From Oceanobacillus sp. Castelsardo (GTDB lineage Bacteria; Bacillota; Bacilli; Bacillales; Amphibacillaceae): 64,000 nt of DNA. Position 1 is the stretch's first letter. The number at the start of each line of letters is the position of its first letter. The position numbers and the translations under genes were made by a program. This document shows, one piece after another, positions 1 to 9,106 of the stretch. The stretch spans positions 706,261 to 770,260 of the forward strand of contig NZ_LYCS01000001.1 of NCBI RefSeq assembly GCF_001659985.1. Reading direction: 5' to 3'. Under the pieces are notes generated by a model. The model ran no database searches, was not told the DNA's origin, and saw nothing but the letters and a program-made list of their open reading frames with translations.

Positions 1-602
1 ATTTCTTTCGCTTCTAAGTCCAATCGCTCTCTTACTTCTCTATAAGTAGATGCCTTTAGATAGCTATAATATCCAGAACGGGAGACCTCCAAAAGGTCAC
101 AAAAATACTTCGTCATTCGCTTATATTGATTTTGTTCAATAATCTCGTAAATTAACTGATATACTTTACTTGGGTCTAGATTTTCGCTTGCGTTTAGCAG
201 CCTCCTTTCTGTCACTTCTAGCTTTTTTAATAGTTCAACTTGACCCTCCAGTAAATTAATCCTTGCTTCCTGTCTTTCAATGATTTCGGACGGAGTAAGT
301 TCCCGTTTTAACGGTCTGCCAGAACTTGTTTTTCTTGTATCTGTAAGCCCCAATAATCCATCCTTTTCATAAGCCTTTTTCCATCTATAGGCTGATTGTT
401 CAATTCGCTTCATTCCTATAACATCGACATCAAATCCGTTCTCAGTAAAAATCTTTCGCGGGAGTTTTCCGGCTAAATACTCATCCATAAATCTATTTTT
501 AAATGCATCAGTATATGTAATAGCTCGCTCGCTAACACGTTGTACATTTGGATTCTTTTGAAGTGTTTTTATCTCTTTAGTTGAAAATGTTATCTTACTC
601 AT
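1..602 (-). CDS. IS3-family transposase, N-terminal part (runs off window edge)
   Basis: The frame opens at ATG 602 and stays open to the window edge, so only the N-terminal 200 residues are visible. Residues 1-95 form an OrfA-like helix-turn-helix region (YRWKKAYEKDGLLGL). A leucine-zipper stretch follows (EIIERQEARINLLEGQVELL), and then the start of an OrfB-like region with the typical VSRSGYYSYL motif near residue 175. OrfA and OrfB parts are therefore in one frame, unlike the usual IS3 layout of two overlapping frames. An A AAA AAG slippery heptamer sits in phase at 228-222. The catalytic DDE domain lies outside the window, so activity cannot be judged. Confidence 0.85.
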   Translation of the reverse strand, partial: MSKITFSTKEIKTLQKNPNVQRVSERAITYTDAFKNRFMDEYLAGKLPRKIFTENGFDVDVIGMKRIEQSAYRWKKAYEKDGLLGLTDTRKTSSGRPLKRELTPSEIIERQEARINLLEGQVELLKKLEVTERRLLNASENLDPSKVYQLIYEIIEQNQYKRMTKYFCDLLEVSRSGYYSYLKASTYREVRERLDLEAKE

Positions 603-648
603 GTTGTCACCTATTCCCCATATCTTGAAATTCAAGTATATAAAAAAA

Positions 649-697
649 TACCTATAGATTAAACACTTTTTTTAAAGTGTCTTATCTACAGGTACCA
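649..697 (-). repeat. Terminal end of the IS3-family element with imperfect hairpin
   Basis: Arms 649-669 and 674-694 are inverted copies matching at 18 of 21 positions around a 4-base loop. Read on the minus strand the outer end starts TGGTACCTGTAGATAAG, and TG at the tip is typical of IS3 ends. The element end lies about 6 bases beyond the ykyA stop codon, so it inserted just downstream of that gene. The exact tip and any target duplication cannot be set without the other end. Confidence 0.6.
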
Positions 698-703
698 GTT
701 TAT

Positions 704-1405
704 TCAGTTGCCTTTTTTATTCATTCCTTCATCTGTTGATGGTTGTTCCTCGTATGTTACCTCAATACCCGCTAATTCGTAGAACTCCCTTTTCAGTTCA
801 TTATATTCAATTGTATACGTGTTGAATTTTTCATTTGCCTTTATAACTTTCTCATAACCCTTATTTATTTTATTTATATGTTCGGTTAAAACTTCTTGTT
901 TCAAGTCTTGTCTTTGTAACATTTCATACAATTCCATTTCTAATTCTAACGATACAATATATGTTTCATTTAACTTATTATAGGAAGAATACCTATTTTC
1001 CATCTTTTTATATAATTTTTCTGCTATCTTCTTTATATCCTTATCCTTAATTTTTTCAATATATTCCTTTGTTTTTTGAAATTCTTCTTTAGAGGATTCA
1101 ATATTTTCTTTTTCCATTGCAATTAGTTCTGACCTTTTATTTATGTTATCCATTGCCTTATTAGCTAGATCTACAATTCGATCAATCTTATCCATTCCTA
1201 ATTCAATGATTTCATTATAGATCTGTTGTTCTTCAGCTTCTAAATTTGTTATTTTATCCTGTTGTTTAATAAATTCAGACTCAATACGAACTGCTTCTTC
1301 TAAATATGTATATATTTCTTCTTCTACGGTTGTATTATTACATGCGGTAAGTGCTATTAAAATAATAAGATTTAAAATTATAATTGCTTTTCTTGTCCGA
1401 AACAA
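704..1405 (-). CDS. ykyA: YkyA-family putative cell-wall-binding lipoprotein
   Basis: A 233-residue protein with a basic start, a hydrophobic segment (residues 7-18) and a lipobox LTAC with Cys22 as the predicted lipid-modified residue. The rest is almost entirely charged heptad-like helix (Glu/Lys/Ile rich), as in the YkyA family, whose function is unknown. It is divergent from def, the same pairing as ykyA and defB (ykrB) in B. subtilis, which supports the assignment. The IS3 element abuts its 3' end, but the length is close to the family norm, so the gene looks intact. An outward coiled-coil role in the cell envelope is inference. Confidence 0.8.
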   Translation of the reverse strand: MFRTRKAIIILNLIILIALTACNNTTVEEEIYTYLEEAVRIESEFIKQQDKITNLEAEEQQIYNEIIELGMDKIDRIVDLANKAMDNINKRSELIAMEKENIESSKEEFQKTKEYIEKIKDKDIKKIAEKLYKKMENRYSSYNKLNETYIVSLELEMELYEMLQRQDLKQEVLTEHINKINKGYEKVIKANEKFNTYTIEYNELKREFYELAGIEVTYEEQPSTDEGMNKKGN

Positions 1406-1605
1406 CGATAGACCCCTCCTAAAACAGTACTTCCCCTATTTTCTACAGTATAATATAAAACATGCATATACCTGAAATAAATCTAGCTTGTCCTACTAAG
1501 AATAATATGATTTATTTTGTAATAATATGTTAATATAATTTAAATGATATAATTTCAAACTAAACAAATACTTATTGATTTATTTTAATCTAAAGGAGTT
1601 TTAAT

Positions 1606-2157
1606 ATGATAACCATGAAAGATATTGTACGCGAGGGTCATGCTTCATTACTAAAAGAAGCTGAAGAAGTTTCTATTCCTCTTAGTCATGAGGACAAACA
1701 ATTATTAGAAGATATGATTACATTCTTAAAAAATAGTCAAGATGAGGAAATAGCAAATAAATACAAATTAAGAGCTGGGGTTGGTTTGGCTGCTCCACAA
1801 TTAGGTATTGAAAAACGTTTAATCGCTATTCATTTTGAAGATGTTGATGGAAAGTTATATAGCTATGGATTAGCCAATCCAAAAATTATTAGTCATTCTG
1901 TTGAAGGTGCTTATTTAGCAGCCGGTGAAGGTTGTTTATCAGTTGATCGTTCTATAGAAGGTTATGTGCCAAGACACCGTCGAATCACGGTCAAAGCCGT
2001 TGATATAGATGGTAATCCAGTAAAGTTAAGATTAAAAGGATATCCAGCAATTGTATTCCAACACGAAATTGATCATTTGAACGGCATTATGTTCTTTGAT
2101 CATATTAATAAAAAGAATCCATTTAAAACACCCGAAAACTCGACTGCAATTGAGTAA
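1606..2157 (+). CDS. def: Peptide deformylase
   Basis: Removes the formyl group from the N-terminal methionine of new proteins in the cytoplasm. All three signature motifs are present: [10 protein letters not shown] (residues 58-67), EGCLS with metal ligand Cys110, and QHEIDHLNG with ligands His153 and His157 and catalytic Glu154. At 183 residues it is a type 2 enzyme, like B. subtilis DefB. The start ATG follows AAAGGAG at 7-8 bases spacing. It is monocistronic, closed by a hairpin at 2171-2200, and divergent from ykyA. Confidence 0.97.
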   Translation: MITMKDIVREGHASLLKEAEEVSIPLSHEDKQLLEDMITFLKNSQDEEIANKYKLRAGVGLAAPQLGIEKRLIAIHFEDVDGKLYSYGLANPKIISHSVEGAYLAAGEGCLSVDRSIEGYVPRHRRITVKAVDIDGNPVKLRLKGYPAIVFQHEIDHLNGIMFFDHINKKNPFKTPENSTAIE

Positions 2158-2167
2158 TAGATTGTTA

Positions 2168-2204
2168 CCGAACAATAGTGTCTTCAACGACACTATTTTT
2201 TTTA
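2168..2204 (+). terminator. Rho-independent terminator after def
   Basis: A stem AATAGTGTC/GACACTATT with a short loop is followed by a run of T. It lies 11 bases past the def stop codon. Confidence 0.85.
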
Positions 2205-2268
2205 TGTATAAAATCTGTTCATTTGTTAACGATAAAATTAGGAAAAACCCTCCCAATAATTTAGAAAT

Positions 2269-2350
2269 CTTGGCATTTACCAAGATTTTGGCAAATGCTT
2301 AAGGTACACCTATGCAGACAGGAAAAACATTTATACTTCCTATCTGCTAA
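2269..2350 (+). repeat. Dispersed repeat family A, copy 1
   Basis: The core order is TTGGCAAATGC, CTATGCAGACAGGAAAAAC, then ATACTTCCTATCTGC. It parallels the copies near 10.1 kb (inverted) and 17.3 kb, where the same blocks read TTGGCGAATG, GCGGGAAGAAAG and ATACTTTCCTACCTGCC. The blocks can pair (GGAAA with TTTCC), so it may fold when transcribed. Together with the def terminator it fills the 2158-2478 gap; nothing else was seen there. Confidence 0.55.
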
Positions 2351-2478
2351 AATATTTTTAATGAAATGATGGATTTTTATTTCAATATTTTATAAAACAT
2401 ACTATACTAAAGATTAAGAGGGATTGGAACGGTAGAAGTTTTTTGCTTTTCTTAATTTGAAAGGAGACGTGTTAAGTC

Positions 2479-2577
2479 ATGTTAAAACGCCTTAAAGAAA
2501 AGCTTAAGAAACGATGGAAGGAATTTTTAAAGAAAGAAGGACGTGTACCTACAACATTTAAAAAAGACTACCAGTAA
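2479..2577 (+). CDS. Small very basic protein, unknown
   Basis: A 32-residue frame starting MLKRLKEKLKKRWKEF and ending FKKDYQ, with a good ribosome site (GAAAGGAG, spacing about 10). It is almost all Lys/Arg/Glu plus hydrophobic positions spaced like an amphipathic helix, so it may bind nucleic acid or membrane. It lies upstream of rpoY and reads the same way, with no clear terminator between. No family was recognised. The strong ribosome site and lack of overlap favour a real gene, but its small size leaves doubt. Confidence 0.5.
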   Translation: MLKRLKEKLKKRWKEFLKKEGRVPTTFKKDYQ

Positions 2578-2690
2578 TTTTACCAATCAAATTTTGCGGA
2601 TTATCAAAAACTCTATTATTAAATACGGAAAATATTACGGAAAAATACAGAACGGAATAAACAATGTTGATTAAAGGTAGGAGAGAAAAC

Positions 2691-2906
2691 ATGATATTTA
2701 AAGTACTTTATCAGGAATCACCTGATGAAATCCCAGTTCGAGAACGTACAAAAAGTATGTACATTGAAGCAGAATCTGTACGTGAAGTACGAACTAAATT
2801 AATAGAAAAAGGCTATAAAATTAATGTAGAACACATCCATGCACTAGACCCAGAACATCTTGAATACGAAAAACAATCCGAACATTTTCAATTGGAGAAT
2901 GTGTAA
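2691..2906 (+). CDS. rpoY: RNA polymerase epsilon subunit
   Basis: A 71-residue protein beginning MIFKVLYQESPDEIPVRE, closely resembling B. subtilis RpoY (YkzG), a small accessory RNA polymerase subunit of Firmicutes. An upstream in-frame ATG at 2664 exists, but the ATG at 2691 has the ribosome site (GGTAGGAGAG) and matches the family N-terminus. It is followed after 3 bases by rnjA, the same operon as in B. subtilis, so the two are surely co-transcribed. Confidence 0.95.
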   Translation: MIFKVLYQESPDEIPVRERTKSMYIEAESVREVRTKLIEKGYKINVEHIHALDPEHLEYEKQSEHFQLENV

Positions 2907-2909
2907 CGG

Positions 2910-4577
2910 ATGAAGTTTGTCAAGAATGATCAAACAGCAGTATACGCACTTGGTGGGTTAGGTGAAATTGGTAAAAACATGTATGCAGTACAATTTCAAG
3001 ACGAAATTATTATCATTGATTCAGGTATAAAATTTCCTGAAGATGAGCTTCTTGGAATTGATTATGTGATACCTGATTTTACTTACCTTGTCCAAAATCA
3101 AGATAAAATAAAAGGTTTATTCATTACTCATGGTCACGAAGATCACATTGGAGGAATTCCATATTTTCTTCGAGAAGTGAATGTTCCTATTTACGCAGGG
3201 AAACTGGCGCTAGGATTGATTCGAAATAAGTTAGATGAACATGGTCTATTACGCAATGCAAAATTAATACCGATACAAGAAGAAGATATCATTAAATTCC
3301 GTAAAACTTCTGTAACTTTTTTCCGTACTACTCATAGTATTCCAGATGCGTTTGGAATCGTAATAAAGACTCCCCCAGGGAATATCGTACACACAGGCGA
3401 TTTTAAATTCGATTTTACCCCTGTTGGAGAACCGGCTAACCTTACGAAAATGGCTGAGATTGGAAAAGAAGGTGTACTTTGTCTACTATCGGATAGTACA
3501 AATAGCGAAATACCTGGTTTCACAATGTCCGAAAGAGTTGTAGGAGACAGTATTAACGAAATTTTTAGTCGTACAGATGGGCGTTTAATATTCGCAACCT
3601 TCGCTTCAAACATTTATCGTTTACAACAGGTTGTCGAAGCAGCTGTAAAACATAATAGAAAAGTTGCAGTTTTTGGACGTAGTATGGAATCCGCAATTAA
3701 CTTAGGTCAAGAATTAGGTTATATTCAAGTACCTAAAGAAACCTTTATTGATGGTAATCAAATCAATCGTTTACCGGCAAGTGAGGTTACTATTCTTTGT
3801 ACAGGCTCCCAAGGTGAATCTATGGCTGCATTGTCTCGTATTGCTAATGGTACACATCGCCAAATTCAATTGATACCTGGAGACACCGTTGTATTTTCTT
3901 CTTCACCAATCCCTGGAAATACAGTGAGTGTTTCAAGAATAATCAATAAATTATATCGTGCTGGAGCAGAAGTAATTCATGGTAAATTAAATAATATCCA
4001 CACTTCTGGTCACGGTAGCCAAGAAGAACAAAAGTTAATGCTTCGTTTAATAAAACCGAAGTACTTCATGCCAATCCATGGAGAATATCGAATGCTAAGA
4101 GAACATATTAAATTAGCTGTCTCCTGTGATGTCGAAGAAGACAACTGTTTTATCATGGATAACGGAGATGTACTGGCATTGGGGAAAGAAAATGCGTCCA
4201 TTGCGGGTAAGATTCCATCTGGATCCATCTATGTGGATGGTAGTGGAATTGGTGACATTGGTAACATTGTTTTACGTGATCGAAGAATTTTATCTGAAGA
4301 AGGATTAGTAATCGTTGTGGTAAGTATAAATATGAAGGAATTCAAGATTGCTGCTGGCCCAGATATCATTTCTCGTGGTTTTGTATACATGAGAGAATCC
4401 GAGGACTTAATTAAGGAAGCTCAAAAATTAGTTTCAAAACATCTAGATAAGGTAATGGAAAGAAAAACAAATCAATGGTCTGAAATAAAAAATGAAATTA
4501 CAGACACCATTGCACCTTTCTTATATGAAAAAACAAAACGTAGACCAATGGTACTACCCATTATTATGGAAGTTTAA
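2910..4577 (+). CDS. rnjA: Ribonuclease J1
   Basis: A 555-residue metallo-beta-lactamase/beta-CASP ribonuclease with endo- and 5'-exonuclease activity in mRNA decay and rRNA maturation. The metal motif HGHEDH is at residues 74-79. Further beta-CASP elements are visible ([37 protein letters not shown]). Length equals the B. subtilis enzyme. It is translationally close to rpoY and ends at a hairpin shared with the convergent ktrC. Confidence 0.97.
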   Translation: MKFVKNDQTAVYALGGLGEIGKNMYAVQFQDEIIIIDSGIKFPEDELLGIDYVIPDFTYLVQNQDKIKGLFITHGHEDHIGGIPYFLREVNVPIYAGKLALGLIRNKLDEHGLLRNAKLIPIQEEDIIKFRKTSVTFFRTTHSIPDAFGIVIKTPPGNIVHTGDFKFDFTPVGEPANLTKMAEIGKEGVLCLLSDSTNSEIPGFTMSERVVGDSINEIFSRTDGRLIFATFASNIYRLQQVVEAAVKHNRKVAVFGRSMESAINLGQELGYIQVPKETFIDGNQINRLPASEVTILCTGSQGESMAALSRIANGTHRQIQLIPGDTVVFSSSPIPGNTVSVSRIINKLYRAGAEVIHGKLNNIHTSGHGSQEEQKLMLRLIKPKYFMPIHGEYRMLREHIKLAVSCDVEEDNCFIMDNGDVLALGKENASIAGKIPSGSIYVDGSGIGDIGNIVLRDRRILSEEGLVIVVVSINMKEFKIAAGPDIISRGFVYMRESEDLIKEAQKLVSKHLDKVMERKTNQWSEIKNEITDTIAPFLYEKTKRRPMVLPIIMEV

Positions 4578-4583
4578 ACTACA

Positions 4584-4622
4584 TTTAAAGGCATTGTGAA
4601 AATTCACAATGCCTTTTTATTT
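4584..4622. terminator. Terminator between rnjA and ktrC
   Basis: A stem AAAGGCATTGTGAA/TTCACAATGCCTTT followed by T-rich sequence. It lies between convergent genes and has A-rich flank on the other side, so it may serve both. Confidence 0.85.
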
Positions 4623-4658
4623 TAGTCCCAGGATGTCTCGTATTGGGCGCTTATTCTC

Positions 4659-5324
4659 TTAATCAATAACTAACTGTTTTTCAAACCTCGACAAGTCCTT
4701 ATCAGCCCCTATAACAATAAGGATATCATCCGTCCGTAAGGCTTCATTCGCCTGAGGAGAAACATTAATCTCATTCCCCTGTTTAATTGCGACAACGTTA
4801 CAACCAAAGTTCGCACGAATATCGAGTTCAGCTATTGACTTCCCTTCCATTTTTCTTCCTACTTTTACCTCGGCTATACTGTGTTCATCTGATAATTCAA
4901 GATAATCTAGTATATTATTTGAAATAAAATTATGCGCGAGGCGTTTACCCATATCACGTTCAGGATGTACAATTCGGTCAGCACCAATTTTATGTAAGAT
5001 TTTTTCGTGATAATCATTTTGCGCTTTTACAGTTACCCTATTAACACCCAAATCTTTGAGTATTACCGTTGTTAATATACTTGCTTGGATATTTTCGCCA
5101 ATTGCAACAATGACATGTTCAAAATTAGAAATCCCAATATCCTTCAAAGAGTCTTCATCAGTTGAATCTAAAATAACTGCGTGAGATGCTATATTCTTAA
5201 ATTCATTGACCTTCTCAATGTCATTGTCTATTGCTAAAACCGGCATCCCCTCAAAACTTAGCTCCCTACATATACTACCTCCAAAGCGACCTAACCCAAT
5301 TACCGCAAACTCTTTCTTTTTCAT
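4659..5324 (-). CDS. ktrC: KtrC, regulatory subunit of a K+ uptake system
   Basis: A 221-residue cytoplasmic RCK protein. The N-terminal RCK domain carries the nucleotide-binding GLGRFGGS motif (residues 10-17) with an acidic residue near position 34. The C-terminal RCK_C domain (from about 140) is the part that binds c-di-AMP in known KtrA/KtrC proteins. It gates a KtrB/KtrD channel; a matching ktrD lies at 11888-13252. The neighbour order with rnjA is conserved in B. subtilis (ykqB-ykqC). It is a single gene with its own upstream region. Confidence 0.93.
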   Translation of the reverse strand: MKKKEFAVIGLGRFGGSICRELSFEGMPVLAIDNDIEKVNEFKNIASHAVILDSTDEDSLKDIGISNFEHVIVAIGENIQASILTTVILKDLGVNRVTVKAQNDYHEKILHKIGADRIVHPERDMGKRLAHNFISNNILDYLELSDEHSIAEVKVGRKMEGKSIAELDIRANFGCNVVAIKQGNEINVSPQANEALRTDDILIVIGADKDLSRFEKQLVID

Positions 5325-5395
5325 ATAAAAACCTCCAATTAAATTTCAAATACGAAAGTTTATGAGCAAGCTATTTTTTCCATTTTATCATACTA

Positions 5396-5434
5396 AAAAG
5401 GGAAAGAAGGAATTTAACCTTCTTTCCCAATAAT
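5396..5434 (-). terminator. Terminator after ykuS
   Basis: GGGAAAGAAGG/CCTTCTTTCCC stem with a short loop; the minus-strand side runs into a stretch ending in T-rich sequence (plus strand A-rich). It separates ykuS from ktrC. Confidence 0.75.
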
Positions 5435-5475
5435 TCAATTGGATTAGTTAAGTACAAAAGCTTTGTTCGATTATA

Positions 5476-5718
5476 TCATTGTAATCTTTCATTTATCATT
5501 TGAACAATATCTTGTGCGGCATAACCTTGTGCGTTGATTACAGGTGCCTCGGTAGAAACGTCTGCCATTCCCATAACATCTTTATCCATACCGGATATGA
5601 TACAACAATCACACCCATTTACATCAGATTCTGTTCTGAGATCTACAACTTCATGTCCCATCTCCATCAATGCAGCTTTTACATCTGAAAGTGTTCCTTC
5701 TACACCAATACGTGCCAT
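5476..5718 (-). CDS. ykuS: YkuS-family (UPF0180) small protein
   Basis: An 80-residue cytoplasmic protein of the UPF0180/YkuS family, function unknown. Conserved features visible are the start MARIGVEGTLSDVK, the LRTESDVNGCDCC stretch with a CxCC cluster, and SGMDKDVMGM. The frame extends upstream to 5769, but ATG 5718 has the ribosome site AGAGGAGG and matches the family start. The cysteine cluster suggests metal or redox involvement, which is inference only. Confidence 0.85.
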   Translation of the reverse strand: MARIGVEGTLSDVKAALMEMGHEVVDLRTESDVNGCDCCIISGMDKDVMGMADVSTEAPVINAQGYAAQDIVQMINERLQ

Positions 5719-5793
5719 ACGTATTTCCTCCTCTACATATAATTTACATATGTAGTTTGGCCTAAACACCGTAAAATTATGTAGTGTTAAATA

Positions 5794-5822
5794 GAAAAAA
5801 GAGCATGTGCGCTCTTCTTTTA
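5794..5822 (-). terminator. Terminator after darB
   Basis: Minus-strand hairpin with the stem AAGAGCGC/GCTCTT, followed by a T run (A run on plus), immediately beyond the darB stop codon. Confidence 0.7.
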
Positions 5823-6275
5823 TTTATTAAATAATTTGGTAATATAAATTTCTTTTTTTAATTGTTTTAAAATCGCTCTTCTAGTTAAAATACCATCGAA
5901 ATAATTATCCTTATCCACCACACAAATAAAAGCATGATCAATCGTAGCATTTAATCCATCTAGTAAATTATTTTCTTTTTTTAAGGTTAAAAGATCGTGA
6001 TTCATTACTTCCTTCACTTTTAATTCCGAAAGTTTTTCAATCTCAAACCGTTCCATTCCCAATATTTGATTTAATATAGTCGTTTTACTAATAATCCCAA
6101 CTAATTTATAAGAAGTATCCAATACCGGAACAGCTGAATATCCGGATTTTACTAATACTAATAAAGCATGTTCCAATGGATTGTTTATCTGTACATGTGC
6201 AACCTTTTCAGAGGAAATCATTAAATCACCAACAGAAATATCTGATAATCTTCTATCTTCTTGTAACATACTCAT
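5820..6275 (-). CDS. darB: DarB (CbpB/YkuL), CBS-domain c-di-AMP receptor
   Basis: A 151-residue protein of two CBS motifs, colinear with B. subtilis YkuL (CbpB, DarB). Shared stretches include EKVAHVQ, LEHALLVL, SGYSAVPVLD, ILGMERFE and FDGILTRRAILK. Family members bind c-di-AMP; in B. subtilis the free protein stimulates the (p)ppGpp synthetase Rel and pyruvate carboxylase. Lying within 10 kb of ktrC and ktrD, it places three potential c-di-AMP-responsive proteins together. The start ATG has GAAGGGA about 10 bases upstream. Confidence 0.9.
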   Translation of the reverse strand: MSMLQEDRRLSDISVGDLMISSEKVAHVQINNPLEHALLVLVKSGYSAVPVLDTSYKLVGIISKTTILNQILGMERFEIEKLSELKVKEVMNHDLLTLKKENNLLDGLNATIDHAFICVVDKDNYFDGILTRRAILKQLKKEIYITKLFNK

Positions 6276-6820
6276 AGCATAAACTTCCCTTCATAAGTGT
6301 TTAACAAATAATCTGTTTTTAATTCAGTTTTTTCAGATTCAAATATAAAACTTTCTCACGATGTTTCCAATACTCACCTCAACCGTATTGCATAAGTCCA
6401 ACTTAGGCATCCTGATTTGGCGAATCCCAAGTATTTTTAATTACTTAACATCTTAAAATACTACACTAATGTATACATATAAATTAAGTTAATAAAATGT
6501 GTAGGCGCTTACTCTCCTAGAATAAGTGTAACACAATAAATAAAAGCATACATTTTCTACGCTTATAAATGTTACAACACTATAATAATATGGGTTTTTT
6601 CTGAAAGTTTAACGGAAAATTCAAGTGTAAAGTTGGAGAAATATTAAATGGAAGATTATATAAAGGAAACTACAGATGACACATTCTATTTCTTAGGTTA
6701 GAATAAACAATTGTAGTTAGAAAAACTTAGTGCATTTTAATTTTATCAGAAAACAATAAAAAGTCAATTTTTAAATTATTCTACATTTAGTTAATGATTT
6801 TTTAATGGAGAGGTTTTTGT
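6276..6820. other. 545-bp intergenic region, possible decayed family A repeat
   Basis: No gene of normal size was found. On the minus strand at about 6345-6440 the order TTCGCC, CCTAAGTTGGACTTATGCA, GAGAAAGTTTTATA resembles family A repeats, so this may be a worn copy. The part before ykuE (6650-6800) is very AT-rich and probably holds the ykuE promoter, although no clear site was identified. Confidence 0.4.
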
Positions 6821-7672
6821 ATGAATAGACGGACGTTTTTAAAAAGAGGGATAGGAAGTCTCATAACTTTATTTAGTTTAAGTGGCGGTGGATATTTTTA
6901 CGCAAAAGAATTGGAGCCTCGAATGATTAAATTTCAACATGAAGTCATTCATTCCAAAAAAATCCCTCCCTCTTTTCAAAATTTTAAGATTGCCCAGTTC
7001 TCTGATACTCATATAGGTTTCCATTATACAATAAATCAGCTATCTGAATTAATTGACAAAATAAACGCCATTCAGCCAGATGTTATTGTTTTTACAGGCG
7101 ATCTTGTTGATAATCCTTATGAATTTGATGAATACTCCTCCCTCCAAGAAAAGCTTAAATTATTAGAAGCACCTTATGGTAAATTTTGGATATATGGTAA
7201 TCACGACCATGGAGGATATGGTACAGAAATTATAAAAAAGGTCATGAAAAAATCTGATTTTCATTTATTACAAAATAGCCACTCTGTTATTGAAAAAGAA
7301 TTCGACCGTTTTATATTAGTTGGAATAGATGATGTCATGTTAGGGAAGCCGAATTTAAGTGTTGCATTAGATCAAGTGAATCATGAGTTATTTACCATTT
7401 TATTAGCACATGAACCTGACTATGCAGATACAGCCTCAGAGTACCCGATCGATGTTCAATTATCCGGTCATAGCCATGGTGGGCAAGTTCGATTACCTTG
7501 GATTGGTGATTTATATACTCCTGATTATGCAGAAAAATATGTTCAAGGGAAATATTTACTTAATAGGGATGCTTTTACATTATACGTTAACAGTGGAATT
7601 GGAACGACTCGTCTCCCCTACCGATTTCTATGTAAACCAGAAATTCATATTTATACTTTAAAACATTCCTAA
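6821..7672 (+). CDS. ykuE: YkuE-like Tat-secreted metallophosphoesterase
   Basis: A 283-residue calcineurin-like phosphoesterase. The N-terminus MNRRTFLKRG is a twin-arginine signal, followed by a hydrophobic segment; B. subtilis YkuE is a known Tat substrate that associates with the cell wall. Metal-binding motifs are FSDTHIG (about residues 58-64), FTGDLVDN, YGNHDHGG, LAHEPD and SGHSHGGQ. Substrate is unknown; B. subtilis YkuE has phosphoesterase activity. The ribosome site is GGAGAGG. It sits in the conserved yku neighbourhood. Confidence 0.9.
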   Translation: MNRRTFLKRGIGSLITLFSLSGGGYFYAKELEPRMIKFQHEVIHSKKIPPSFQNFKIAQFSDTHIGFHYTINQLSELIDKINAIQPDVIVFTGDLVDNPYEFDEYSSLQEKLKLLEAPYGKFWIYGNHDHGGYGTEIIKKVMKKSDFHLLQNSHSVIEKEFDRFILVGIDDVMLGKPNLSVALDQVNHELFTILLAHEPDYADTASEYPIDVQLSGHSHGGQVRLPWIGDLYTPDYAEKYVQGKYLLNRDAFTLYVNSGIGTTRLPYRFLCKPEIHIYTLKHS

Positions 7673-7788
7673 AAGGGATTGTCATAAATAGTTCAAAACA
7701 TTCCCTGTTTTTCTCTTGATAACATATTACAATTGATATAATAGGTAATTTTTGCTATTTTAACTATGATTTCAAAAGGGGTGGTGAA

Positions 7789-8361
7789 ATGAAATACCTA
7801 AAATATATCTCATTATGTTTAATCCTCTTCTTAGCAGCTTGTGGAGGGTATCCAATAGAAACTAATATGTCACAAGATGTTGCTGATTTTAATTTTACTA
7901 CTCAGGATAATGAAAGATTATCACTTAAAGATTTAGAGGGTGAATGGTGGATTGCTGATTTTATTTTTACAAATTGTACAACCGTTTGCCTACCAATGAC
8001 TTATAACATGTCCCAACTTCAATCTAAATTAAAAAAAGAAGATCTTGATGTAAAATTAGTTTCCTTTAGTATCGATCCAGATTATGATTCTCCAGAAATA
8101 TTGAAACAGTACGGGGAAAGTTACAACGCAGATTTTACTAGTTGGAGTTTCTTAACAGGATACGATTTTGATACGATTAAAGAGTTCTCTATCAAATCAT
8201 TTAAAAATCTAGTTGCCGAACCACAGCCAGGTTCAGATCAGGTTATCCATGCTACTTTCTTTTTCCTAGTTAGCCCTGAAGGCGAAGTTATTAAAAATTA
8301 TAGTGGCGTAGATGCAAGTGAGATAGATGTGATAGTTTCAGATTTAAAAGAGCTAAATTGA
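7789..8361 (+). CDS. Sco-family copper/redox lipoprotein
   Basis: A 190-residue thioredoxin-fold lipoprotein. The lipobox LAAC gives lipid Cys18. The copper-binding CTTVC motif provides Cys63 and Cys67, and the third ligand is probably His in QVIHATFFF (near residue 155). Sco1/SenC proteins, such as B. subtilis YpmQ, help assemble the CuA centre of cytochrome c oxidase. The quinol oxidase further along (qoxABCD) has no CuA, so this protein probably serves another oxidase elsewhere in the genome. Confidence 0.92.
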   Translation: MKYLKYISLCLILFLAACGGYPIETNMSQDVADFNFTTQDNERLSLKDLEGEWWIADFIFTNCTTVCLPMTYNMSQLQSKLKKEDLDVKLVSFSIDPDYDSPEILKQYGESYNADFTSWSFLTGYDFDTIKEFSIKSFKNLVAEPQPGSDQVIHATFFFLVSPEGEVIKNYSGVDASEIDVIVSDLKELN

Positions 8362-8367
8362 ATGATA

Positions 8368-8404
8368 AAATAGAAGAACAATCAAATTGTTCTTCTATTT
8401 TTCT
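8368..8404 (+). terminator. Terminator after the sco gene
   Basis: AAATAGAAGAACAAT/ATTGTTCTTCTATTT stem with a 3-base loop and T-rich tail, 7 bases past the stop codon. Confidence 0.85.
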
Positions 8405-8472
8405 TGCTTATGGACAATCTTTACGTTACGATAGAATTGACTAGAAGTCGGAGGAAAGGAGGAATTTATAAT

Positions 8473-8952
8473 ATGGATCAAAAGGATGATTCACTAAAAG
8501 AAATTGCAAAAGCACTATTTATAATAAATAGACATGCTAAAACTGCACCAGAACCAAAGCACTTGTATTATATAAAAAAAGAAACTATCAACAAGTTGTT
8601 AAAAGAAAAAAAGGCTATTAAAATGGGACTACATTTTTCTGATCATCCAAAGTTAAGTAATCAGCACTCCACCTTATTAGTTAAAGTAGACAATTATTAT
8701 TTTCATATTCCCCCATCAAAAGAAGACTTCAAAGGACTCAAGCATCTTGGTTCGTTGGATAAAAATTATCGGAATCCTCAAACTAAAATGTCATTATCCA
8801 AGGCCAAAAAAATTGTTTACAATTATATAAATTACAAACCGGGTAGAAAGCAAAACAATTCAAACAGAAGATACACATCCGCCTATTATACCCCTTCTTC
8901 TCTTGGGAAGATGGAATGGCCACCAATTCATCCATCACGCAGAAAATTTTAA
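8473..8952 (+). CDS. ykyB: YkyB-family protein
   Basis: A 159-residue conserved Bacillaceae protein of unknown function. Matching stretches with YkyB include KALFIINRHAKTA, GLHFSDHPK, YYFHIPPSKEDF and HLGSLDKNYRNP. The frame reaches upstream to 8404, but ATG 8473 follows AAAGGAGG at good spacing and gives the family N-terminus. The last 35 residues are rich in Lys, Arg, Ser and Pro and look disordered. It lies in the same neighbourhood as in B. subtilis. Confidence 0.88.
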   Translation: MDQKDDSLKEIAKALFIINRHAKTAPEPKHLYYIKKETINKLLKEKKAIKMGLHFSDHPKLSNQHSTLLVKVDNYYFHIPPSKEDFKGLKHLGSLDKNYRNPQTKMSLSKAKKIVYNYINYKPGRKQNNSNRRYTSAYYTPSSLGKMEWPPIHPSRRKF

Positions 8953-8963
8953 TTAAAATACGT

Positions 8964-9010
8964 AATTAAACTACTAAATTCTTACGTAAGGATTAAAGTA
9001 GTTTTTTTGT
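8964..9010 (+). terminator. Terminator after ykyB
   Basis: AAACTACT/AGTAGTTT outer stem with an inner CTTACGTAAG palindrome and a T7 tail. Confidence 0.8.
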
Positions 9011-9106
9011 CTTTTTATATCCTTTAAAAAGAATACGAATTAGCTAAAATGATAATAAAGTACGGTTAGCTAGATAAGATACCGAAATGGTTAACTTTAT
9101 TTGGTG

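Noticed and set aside
6648-6701. 17-codon frame with a GGAG upstream
   Set aside because: Too short to support; no conservation evidence available here.
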